From: WQUF01 sp031549525
Lineage (GTDB): Bacteria > Bacillota > Clostridia > Clostridiales > Clostridiaceae
Direction: 5' to 3'
Length of the DNA: 5,435 nt
NCBI GenBank assembly: GCA_031549525.1
Contig: JAVBPQ010000039.1
Coordinates: 1-5,435 of the forward strand
Shown here: positions 1 through 4,881 of the stretch, piece by piece
Position numbering within the stretch: the stretch's first letter is position 1
How the letters are laid out: each line of letters starts with the position of its first letter
Made by a program: the position numbers and the translations under genes
Notes under the pieces: model-generated
The model's database searches: none
What the model was told of the DNA's origin: nothing
What the model saw: the letters and a program-made list of their open reading frames with translations, nothing else

Positions 1-272
1 TTGTAAGATATGGAACTGATTGGTGTCCTCATTGCAAAAATATGGACAAAGTACTAAAACAAATGGAAAAAGAATATGGTAATAAAATTGCAGTCAAATA
101 TATAAATATAGAATCTCCTGAAGCAAAACTAGATGTCAAAAAATATAATATACACTCCATACCATTCGTATTATTAATAAATGATAAAAATCAAGAAGTA
201 GGCAGATTCAGTGGATATAAAAATAAAAAAACACTTACTAATCTTTTAAAAAATAAAGGACTATTAAAATAA
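1..272 (+). CDS. Thioredoxin-fold protein with CPHC active site (5' end missing)
   Basis: This is the 3' part of a small thiol-disulfide oxidoreductase whose start lies left of the window. The frame is open from position 3, giving 89 visible residues, so the first internal ATG at 42 is not the true start because the active site lies before it. Visible residues 6-11 read DWCPHC, a thioredoxin-type CxxC (Cys at visible residues 8 and 11). Visible residues 51-55 (HSIPF) carry the cis-proline loop that packs against the active site, followed by the usual beta strand, a turn and a final helix rich in Lys. Length and layout fit a single-domain thioredoxin of about 100-110 residues. The Pro-His between the cysteines is typical of DsbA rather than of classical thioredoxin (Gly-Pro), which in known families makes the disulfide more oxidising. 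No signal peptide can be judged because the N-terminus is missing. Partner and role are unknown. Confidence 0.9.
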   Translation, partial: VRYGTDWCPHCKNMDKVLKQMEKEYGNKIAVKYINIESPEAKLDVKKYNIHSIPFVLLINDKNQEVGRFSGYKNKKTLTNLLKNKGLLK

Positions 273-318
273 AAATATTAGCTTAGTTACTTTTTTAAGT
301 ATCTAAGCTAATATTTTT
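271..318. terminator. Bidirectional intrinsic terminator between convergent genes
   Basis: A perfect 16 bp inverted repeat (arms 271-286 and 303-318) is extended after one T-T mismatch by 5 bp (288-292 with 297-301) and a TTTT loop. The outer ends are A-run/T-run, so each strand has a GC-containing stem core (TAGCTTAG) followed by a T tract. It lies exactly between the stops of the plus-strand thioredoxin-like gene and the minus-strand nitrilase gene and overlaps both stop codons, so it can end transcription from both sides. Confidence 0.88.
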
Positions 319-1387
319 AGCTGTTTATATTGTTGCAAGGCTCAAGCAAATGTTTATGGTATTTTATATAAAGCTCAGGATTTGTATCACTAAAATAATC
401 ATCTTTATAATCAGATAATGCATCTAAGTTTATTGTAGCTACTATGGTTTCTTTACTGTCAAAAGTCTTTGCTTCTTCTAAAACACCACTGCCATCTAAG
501 GTTAAGCCAATAGGTGCAAAAATACCTGCTTTTCCTGTAAACACTAAAGATCCAATATTTCCAACTAAACTTGATTTCAAACCATAAACAAAGCTTTCCT
601 GAACTCTAGACCATATCCCTCTTAAAGCTAAATAATTATCATATTGTCCTATATTTGCAGTAGGTACAATTACAATTTCTGCTCCTTTTTTTTTAAGTAT
701 CTTAAAGGTTTCATAATATGCAGCATCCATGCACATAGGGAAACCTATTTTACCTATTGAAGTATCTAGTACTGTAAGATTTTGTCCTGAAAAAAAGCCT
801 AAAGATTTTTCTCTTTCTAAAAGGTGAGCTTTATTTTGAGTTTCTAAAAGCTTACCATTTGGCCCAAACATAAAATTCTTATTAAAAAGCTTATCTTCTT
901 CCACAACAGGAAGACTTCCTGCCATTATGTACATTCCATATTCTCTTGAAAAACTTCCAAAAACATTTATAAATGTATCTATCAAGTAAGGTGTAAGGGA
1001 CTTTAAACTTGTAAATACTGTATCTTTAATATACACTCTCTCTTTATGCTCTAAAGGATTTTCTAAAAATCTCTTTATGAATGGTATAAGTCCAAGCAAT
1101 AAAAGTCCATTATCTTCAGGAAAGCAAATTAAACTTGCCTTTTTTTCTGCAGCTATTTTAATATGTTCATTCATAGCTTCTATGTAATCTTTAATAGTTG
1201 AATAGGCATCTATCTTAACCTGTGCAACTGCTACAGTAAGATGTTTTCTATCTACATTAAAAAAAGATTTTTCTATAGATTTTTCTATATTAAGCTCTTT
1301 AATGCATTGTTGTATTTTATCAACTGTAACTATTCTCATAAGATAAGTATTTAATAAATTTCCAATAGGTTTTATAAAAAAATTCAA
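317..1387 (-). CDS. Carbon-nitrogen hydrolase (nitrilase superfamily), complete triad
   Basis: A 356-residue nitrilase-superfamily protein, expected to hydrolyse a nitrile, amide or N-carbamyl bond with a Glu-Lys-Cys triad. The domain begins near residue 50 (TVAVAQVKID). Candidate triad residues are Glu91 in CFPEDN, Lys186 in QNKAHLL and Cys219 in GFPMCMDAAYYE. The later family segments are also present: VPTANIG (241-247), RVQESFVY (261-268), a GxxGxF-like turn near 286-290 and the closing TIVATINLDAL strand (314-324). About 48 residues precede the domain, and the stretch after Glu91 (92-145) is longer and more hydrophobic than usual. In these respects it resembles the poorly characterised Rim1-like nitrilase branch, from memory. 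The TTG start at 1385-1387 is chosen over ATG 1337-1339 because only the TTG has a Shine-Dalgarno sequence. Its start overlaps the stop of the upstream nitrilase-like gene by 4 nt (TTGA), which implies translational coupling. Substrate unknown. Confidence 0.85.
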   Translation of the reverse strand: MNFFIKPIGNLLNTYLMRIVTVDKIQQCIKELNIEKSIEKSFFNVDRKHLTVAVAQVKIDAYSTIKDYIEAMNEHIKIAAEKKASLICFPEDNGLLLLGLIPFIKRFLENPLEHKERVYIKDTVFTSLKSLTPYLIDTFINVFGSFSREYGMYIMAGSLPVVEEDKLFNKNFMFGPNGKLLETQNKAHLLEREKSLGFFSGQNLTVLDTSIGKIGFPMCMDAAYYETFKILKKKGAEIVIVPTANIGQYDNYLALRGIWSRVQESFVYGLKSSLVGNIGSLVFTGKAGIFAPIGLTLDGSGVLEEAKTFDSKETIVATINLDALSDYKDDYFSDTNPELYIKYHKHLLEPCNNINS

Positions 1388-2067
1388 GATAAAAGCTCCC
1401 TCCCATGATTTCTATAGAGAGCATAATTAAAGCTTTTATATATAGGAAAATCAGTATATGCATATTGCAAATCTTTAGCTATCAATTCTGCAGATATAAC
1501 CTTTTTTCCACAGCTCAAAAAACCGCTGTTATCTACTGTAGCCTTACAAGGCCCAATTATACTGCTATATATATTAGTAACATTTACAACAAATATACAA
1601 TTTTGTTGAGCCTCTTGCCATGGACCTGCAAGAACCATTTCCTTTGAGTAATGTTCTCGCTTTAACACCTGAGAACTAATAACAACTTCCGCCCCCATAG
1701 AAGTAGCTATGCGCAAAACTTCTGGTTTATATATATCTACATCAACACATAAAAAAAATTTTCCAAAAGGAGTACTTATTACATTTATATCTTCTCCTCT
1801 TTTTAGATCTTTGAAAAGAGTCATGTTAAGGTGAGTTCCTTTGCTTATACTGATGATTTCACCATAAGGATTTATAAGACAAAGGTTTAAAAAATTATTT
1901 TCTATAAATAATGGAGGCACAACAAATATTTCATATTTTCTTGCGTAACTTCTATATAGCAAAATATCTTTAGGTGTAAGAGTATATAAAGATATAAATA
2001 CTGCAAAGTTAACTTTTTCTTTCAATTGTTTAAAGTTATCTATAATCATTATTTTAACATCCTGCAA
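1384..2067 (-). CDS. Truncated nitrilase-like protein lacking the catalytic Glu
   Basis: A 227-residue nitrilase-superfamily homologue, first gene of a two-gene operon. From about residue 45 it follows the family: NPYGEI (66-71), SKGTHL with candidate catalytic Lys76, TPFGKFFLCVDVD with candidate nucleophile Cys107, PEVLRIATSMGAEVVISSQ (115-133), and WQEAQQNCIFVVNVTN (150-165), which matches the family's ARAxENQ-type helix. The N-terminus is short, about 50 residues before the aligned region. The position where the FPE glutamate belongs reads VFISLYT (23-29), with no Glu. Family members usually have 260-300 residues. It cannot simply be mis-started: an in-frame TGA lies at 2074-2076, just upstream of the TTG start, and that start has its own ribosome binding site. 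I infer that it is inactive or weakly active alone, perhaps a partner subunit for the complete paralogue encoded next. A recent decay product is less likely because the frame is intact and coupled. Confidence 0.75.
   Translation of the reverse strand: MQDVKIMIIDNFKQLKEKVNFAVFISLYTLTPKDILLYRSYARKYEIFVVPPLFIENNFLNLCLINPYGEIISISKGTHLNMTLFKDLKRGEDINVISTPFGKFFLCVDVDIYKPEVLRIATSMGAEVVISSQVLKREHYSKEMVLAGPWQEAQQNCIFVVNVTNIYSSIIGPCKATVDNSGFLSCGKKVISAELIAKDLQYAYTDFPIYKSFNYALYRNHGRELLS
1396..1404 (-). promoter_or_regulatory. Ribosome binding site that fixes the TTG start of the longer nitrilase
   Basis: The minus strand reads GGGAGGGAG, 8 nt before the TTG at 1385-1387, inside the last codons of the upstream gene. 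The alternative ATG at 1337-1339 has no purine-rich site in front of it. This decides for the TTG start. Confidence 0.75.
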
Positions 2068-2073
2068 AACTAA

Positions 2074-2081
2074 TCACCTTT
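2074..2081 (-). promoter_or_regulatory. Ribosome binding site that fixes the TTG start of the short nitrilase-like gene
   Basis: The minus strand reads AAAGGTGA, 6 nt before the TTG at 2065-2067. The site contains an in-frame TGA, so the reading frame cannot extend further upstream. An ATG seven codons in (2047-2049) is a weaker alternative. Confidence 0.7.
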
Positions 2082-2123
2082 CCATAGAGAACAGTTTCTA
2101 AAGTATTTTCCCTATAACTAAAT

Positions 2124-2153
2124 AATATCATTTTTTTCAGTTTTTATAAGCAA
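2124..2153 (-). promoter_or_regulatory. Candidate promoter of the nitrilase-like operon
   Basis: On the minus strand, TTGCTT (2148-2153) is followed after 18 nt by GATATT (2124-2129), a 4 of 6 match to the sigma-A -10 box. It sits about 55 nt upstream of the first start codon and downstream of the preceding terminator. In DNA this AT-rich, chance matches are common, so this is only a candidate. An alternative -10 (TATTAT) overlaps it with a longer spacer. Confidence 0.35.
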
Positions 2154-2225
2154 AAAAATTGTACTTAAATATTTAAACATTTATTATTATTTTTTAAAAT
2201 ATATTAATTATACTTAAACCAATTT

Positions 2226-2265
2226 AAAAGGACATATTGCCCTTAGGTAGGTAATATGTCCTTTT
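2226..2265 (-). terminator. Intrinsic terminator after the metal ABC permease gene
   Basis: A perfect 13 bp inverted repeat (2226-2238 with 2253-2265), which can extend by a G-U and two G-C pairs into the 14 nt loop. It starts 12 nt past the permease stop and is the natural end of that minus-strand operon, where the stem is followed by TTTTAAATT. The T run is actually longer on the plus strand (2262-2267), although no plus-strand gene leads into it, so it could also block antisense transcription. Confidence 0.8.
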
Positions 2266-2276
2266 TTCTATATTTT

Positions 2277-3092
2277 CTATACTCTTTTCAAAATCTCTAT
2301 ATTATTGATTATATTTTTAATTATAATAACTACAATAAGAGTAAATACTGACATAAGTGCTATAATACCACTTGTAGATAAATTTAAATAATAGGAAAGC
2401 ACTAAAGATGAAATTATATTAAAAAAGCTAAAACAAAAACTTGCAATCAAAGTTTTTCTAAATGATAATCTAAGCTGCAAAGCACAAGCTGTTGGCAGCG
2501 ATATCATAGAGCTTAAAACCAAAACCCCGACAATTTTAATATTAACTGCAATAGCTGCTGCTACTAAAATAGAATAGATATAATTTATGAGCTTTGTATT
2601 TATTCCTGAAATTTTTGCTCCTTCTTCATCAAAAGTAGTGTAGATCAATTTATTATAAAATATCCCTATTAAAGCTAATGTCATAATGGTTAAAATACAT
2701 ACCATTATAATTTCACCTCTAGATACCGTTAAGATACTTCCAAATAAAAATGAATTTATATTTGATTTTAATTTACCTGAGCTCATAATTGTAAGAGCGA
2801 TTCCCGTACCTAATGAAAGTATGATAACCATTATTAATTCAAAATATTTTTTATAATAATTTCTAAGAGTTTCTCCAAGTATTCCAAAGCTTATAGAAAA
2901 AATAAGAGCAACTAAAAGAGGATCAAATCCTAACAAAATTCCCACGGAAACACCTGCTAAAGAGCCATGAGCAAGGGTATCTCCTACCATGGAATATCCC
3001 TTTAGCACTGCAAATAAACCAATACTTGTACAAAGAATACTTATTAAAATACCTATAAAAAACGCATTTATCATAAAGTCATATTTAAACAT
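2277..3092 (-). CDS. Zinc/manganese-type ABC transporter permease
   Basis: The membrane channel of a divalent-metal importer of the ABC-3 (ZnuB/AdcB/MntB) family, 271 residues and essentially all hydrophobic helices (roughly 8-30, 45-68, 86-103, 127-146, 170-208 as two helices, 215-236, 243-264). Family marks are GDTLAHGSLAG (37-47), the FLFGSIL strip (115-121) and FDEEGAKISGI (154-164), which lies where the cytoplasmic coupling helix meets the ATPase. I start at the ATG 3090-3092, which has AAGGTG at ideal distance. A longer frame from ATG 3111-3113 would add seven polar residues and overlap the ATPase gene by 29 nt, without a comparable site. With the chosen start the overlap with the ATPase stop is 8 nt, typical of a coupled operon. 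Zn is favoured over Mn from the ligands of the divergent binding protein, not from the permease itself. Confidence 0.92.
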   Translation of the reverse strand: MFKYDFMINAFFIGILISILCTSIGLFAVLKGYSMVGDTLAHGSLAGVSVGILLGFDPLLVALIFSISFGILGETLRNYYKKYFELIMVIILSLGTGIALTIMSSGKLKSNINSFLFGSILTVSRGEIIMVCILTIMTLALIGIFYNKLIYTTFDEEGAKISGINTKLINYIYSILVAAAIAVNIKIVGVLVLSSMISLPTACALQLRLSFRKTLIASFCFSFFNIISSLVLSYYLNLSTSGIIALMSVFTLIVVIIIKNIINNIEILKRV

Positions 3093-3738
3093 AAAACACC
3101 TTCTTTGATCCATTGTTTAAAATCAATTCATAAGAATAATTATCTCTAAAATAAAGTATTTTATTTGACATTTCATTTATAAACGAAAAATTATGTTCAA
3201 CAACTACCATAGTAAGTTTATCTTCCATATTTTTCTTATGTAATATCTTTTTTACCTTCTTTAAACTTTCAGAATCCATACCAGTAGAAGGTTCATCAAG
3301 AAAAATTATATCGGGATTTCCAACTAAAGCCCTGCATAAAAAAAGCCTCTGTCTCTCCCCTCCTGATAAATTTCCAATAAGTTCCTCTCTTAAGCTACAA
3401 AGGTCTAAAAGATGCATTTCTTTTTCAATATAATTTTTATCTTTGATTTTAAGTGTTTTTCTGTGGCAATTTAAAAATTCATAGACAGAAAGTGGAAATG
3501 ACATATTTATATTATCTAAGTTTTGAGGAACATAGGATATTTTTTTAGAATCTATAATTATCTCTCCTGATGTTTTAGCTAGCAAATTAAGCAATATCTT
3601 TAATAATGTACTCTTTCCTGAGCCATTTGCACCTGTTATGCTTAAAAAATCTCCTTTATCTATATTGAGGTTTAAGTTTTTTATTATATATTCATTTGAA
3701 GCTTTGTATTTATAATTTAAGTTTTTTATTTGAATCAT
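3085..3738 (-). CDS. Zinc/manganese-type ABC transporter ATP-binding protein
   Basis: The nucleotide-binding subunit that powers the metal importer, 217 residues, at the cytoplasmic face. All ABC motifs are intact: Walker A GANGSGKST (36-44), Q-loop Gln72 in VPQN, signature LSGGERQR (124-131), Walker B IIFLDEP (144-150) with the catalytic Glu149, D-loop STGMD (151-155) and switch His182 in VVEHN. Length and motif spacing fit the ZnuC/AdcC/MntA-type ATPases. The start chosen is ATG 3736-3738, giving the classical opening MIQIKNLNYKY and preceded by CTGGAG 6 nt upstream. The open frame runs up to 3795, but those 19 extra residues would take in the ribosome binding site and overlap the leader. 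It is the first gene of the minus-strand operon, and the permease gene follows with an 8 nt overlap. Confidence 0.93.
   Translation of the reverse strand: MIQIKNLNYKYKASNEYIIKNLNLNIDKGDFLSITGANGSGKSTLLKILLNLLAKTSGEIIIDSKKISYVPQNLDNINMSFPLSVYEFLNCHRKTLKIKDKNYIEKEMHLLDLCSLREELIGNLSGGERQRLFLCRALVGNPDIIFLDEPSTGMDSESLKKVKKILHKKNMEDKLTMVVVEHNFSFINEMSNKILYFRDNYSYELILNNGSKKVFYV
3097..3102 (-). promoter_or_regulatory. Ribosome binding site that fixes the permease start
   Basis: The minus strand reads AAGGTG 4 nt before ATG 3090-3092 (6 nt counted from AAGG). It lies inside the ATPase coding region and favours the shorter permease start over ATG 3111-3113. Confidence 0.65.
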
Positions 3739-3744
3739 GAATTT

Positions 3745-3750
3745 CTCCAG
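3745..3750 (-). promoter_or_regulatory. Ribosome binding site that fixes the ATPase start
   Basis: The minus strand reads CTGGAG, with 6 nt to ATG 3736-3738. This makes the 217-residue ATPase the likely product rather than the longer open frame beginning at 3795. Confidence 0.7.
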
Positions 3751-3772
3751 AATTATCTTAATAAATATATTA

Positions 3773-3804
3773 TTGACATGAATGTCCTCATACAATACTA
3801 TAAT
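3773..3804 (+). promoter_or_regulatory. Promoter of the metal-binding lipoprotein gene
   Basis: A perfect -35 TTGACA (3773-3778) is followed after 17 nt by TACTAT (3796-3801, 4 of 6), or after a long 20 nt spacer by a perfect TATAAT (3799-3804). Transcription would begin about 40 nt before the lipoprotein ATG. Its -10 shares bases with the -10 of the opposite promoter. Confidence 0.55.
3775..3786. repeat. Small inverted repeat over the lipoprotein -35 box, possible operator
   Basis: GACAT, 2 nt, ATGTC forms a 12 bp dyad that covers most of the plus-strand -35 hexamer, a position where a bound repressor would block that promoter. It does not match the Fur/Zur 7-1-7 consensus or the streptococcal AdcR box as I know them, so the protein that might bind is unknown. 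Confidence 0.3.
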
Positions 3805-3809
3805 TATAG
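3798..3809. repeat. 12 bp palindrome shared by the two divergent -10 boxes
   Basis: CTATAATTATAG is a perfect palindrome, so a TATAAT is read on each strand within the same 12 bp. The simplest explanation is two overlapping -10 elements. It could also be a regulator site, but it lacks the central odd base expected of a Fur-family box. Confidence 0.5.
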
Positions 3810-3832
3810 ACTTAAATGCGAAAAAATTGCAA
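3803..3832 (-). promoter_or_regulatory. Promoter of the ATPase-permease operon
   Basis: On the minus strand, TTGCAA (3827-3832, 4 of 6) and a perfect TATAAT (3803-3808) are separated by 18 nt. Transcription would start near 3796, leaving a leader of about 58 nt before the ATPase ATG. It faces, and overlaps, the lipoprotein promoter. Confidence 0.6.
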
Positions 3833-3853
3833 CTAGACTAGAAAGGAATTTTT

Positions 3854-4744
3854 ATGAAAAAAATTTTGTTTTTTATAACTTTAATATTTGTACTTGCTGG
3901 ATGTACATCAGATTATTCTTCTAATTCTAATCATAAAAATCCAGATTTAACATATTCAAAAGCTATGATATCTATAAATCCCATAAAAGAGATAGCTTAT
4001 GAAATAGGTGGAGGGAAAATTGAATTTTCAAGTTTTGTTCCCCAAGGTGTTGAGATTCATGATTACGAACCTAAGATAAATGATATGAAAGTTTTAGAGG
4101 AATATGATGCTTTTATATATAATGGTGTTGATATGGAGCCTTGGATTGATAAGGTTTTAGAAGCTTCTCCTAAAAATCTTATTTCTTACAACCTTTCAGA
4201 TGGATATGATATTATTATAAAAGATGGAGTAAAGGACCCTCATATATGGATGAGTATATCTGGTGCAATTTATTATGGAGAGAAGATAAAGGATATTTTA
4301 TCTGAAAACGATCCTACAAATAAAGCATTATATGAAGAAAATTTTAAAATATTTAAAAAGAATGCAAATGATCTTATAGACAAATATAGAGAGCTATTTT
4401 TAAATCTTAAAAATAAAAATTTAATTACAGCACATGAAGCTTTTAACTACTTAGCAAGGGATTTTTCTCTAAACGCAAAAAGCATAGAAGATATATTCTC
4501 ATCAGGAGAACCGAATGCTAAGAGCATGTCTAATCTAGTCGATTATTGCAGGGAAAATAATGTTAAGGTTATTTTTAATGAAGAGATGATGAGTAAAGAA
4601 ATAACAGATACCTTAGCAAAAGAAGTAGGAGCTGAGGTGTTAATTATTGATACTTTAGAATATGAAAATAAAGACTTAAAAGGCTATATAAATAGAATGA
4701 CAAATAATTTAAACGTTATATATGAAGGTCTCTCTAAAATTTAG
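3854..4744 (+). CDS. Zinc-type ABC transporter substrate-binding lipoprotein
   Basis: The extracellular metal-capturing subunit of the importer, 296 residues, cluster A-I (ZnuA/AdcA/PsaA) family. A lipoprotein signal peptide (MKK, hydrophobic 4-16, lipobox LAGC with Cys17) anchors it to the membrane, and a short Ser/Asn linker follows. Metal ligands by family pattern are His69 in EIHDYEP, His130 in DPHIW, His194 in TAHEAFNYLA and Asp266 in IIDTLE. A His at the third position is typical of zinc binders, whereas PsaA-like manganese binders have Glu there, so Zn is inferred. The His-rich loop many ZnuA proteins carry between the first two ligands is absent. DPHIW continues as MSISGA rather than the usual LDP. 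The start ATG has AAAGGA 6 nt upstream. It is transcribed away from its ATPase and permease genes, across the shared 115 bp promoter spacer. A Zur-type repressor would be the usual control, but no such gene is present here. Confidence 0.92.
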   Translation: MKKILFFITLIFVLAGCTSDYSSNSNHKNPDLTYSKAMISINPIKEIAYEIGGGKIEFSSFVPQGVEIHDYEPKINDMKVLEEYDAFIYNGVDMEPWIDKVLEASPKNLISYNLSDGYDIIIKDGVKDPHIWMSISGAIYYGEKIKDILSENDPTNKALYEENFKIFKKNANDLIDKYRELFLNLKNKNLITAHEAFNYLARDFSLNAKSIEDIFSSGEPNAKSMSNLVDYCRENNVKVIFNEEMMSKEITDTLAKEVGAEVLIIDTLEYENKDLKGYINRMTNNLNVIYEGLSKI

Positions 4745-4754
4745 GGGACTTTTA

Positions 4755-4769
4755 TGATTTTAATTATCA
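4755..4769. promoter_or_regulatory. Fur-box-like dyad downstream of the lipoprotein gene
   Basis: TGATTTTAATTATCA matches the Fur-family 7-1-7 pattern (TGATAAT-N-ATTATCA) at 13 of 15 positions, and the outer bases extend the dyad to 17 bp (4754-4770). It sits 10 nt after the stop codon and over 100 nt before the next start, an odd place for an operator of the metal importer. In such AT-rich DNA it may be chance or the stem of a weak hairpin. Confidence 0.25.
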
Positions 4770-4796
4770 TTTAAGATAAAATTTTCCTAGATTAAA

Positions 4797-4827
4797 CTAT
4801 TTTTACAAATTTTAAATAGCATTTTTT
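4797..4827 (+). terminator. Weak candidate terminator after the lipoprotein gene
   Basis: CTATTT (4797-4802) pairs with AAATAG (4814-4819) around an 11 nt loop, followed by a CA and six T (4822-4827). The stem is only 6 bp and nearly all A-T, so it would be a leaky terminator at best. I see no better one in the 137 bp before the next gene. Confidence 0.25.
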
Positions 4828-4881
4828 AATATTTACTTTCATATACATATAGAATTAAGAATAATATAAGGAGTAATGTTT

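Noticed and set aside
1405..1647. Plus-strand open frame of 80 residues
   Set aside because: It lies fully antisense inside the short nitrilase-like gene, has no ribosome binding site or recognisable domain, and is explained by the AT-rich complement of a real gene.
2082..2225. Possible riboswitch or small gene between the two minus-strand operons
   Set aside because: The region is almost pure A and T with no stable multi-stem structure by eye, and no open frame has a ribosome binding site; only a promoter candidate remains.
3093..3113. Seven-residue longer permease start
   Set aside because: The ATG at 3090-3092 has AAGGTG at proper distance, and the added residues are polar and not family-like.
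3739..3795. N-terminal extension of the ATPase to the upstream ATG
   Set aside because: It would place the good ribosome binding site inside the gene and put 19 non-conserved residues before the usual family start.
3730..3924. Plus-strand open frame of 64 residues across the divergent promoter spacer
   Set aside because: It runs through both promoters, overlaps the ATPase start and the lipoprotein signal peptide in another frame, and resembles no protein.
4824..4870. Promoter for the ParB-like gene (TATAGA near 4848 with T-rich hexamers upstream)
   Set aside because: No -35 hexamer at a fitting distance scores above what is expected by chance in this AT content, so I list no feature.
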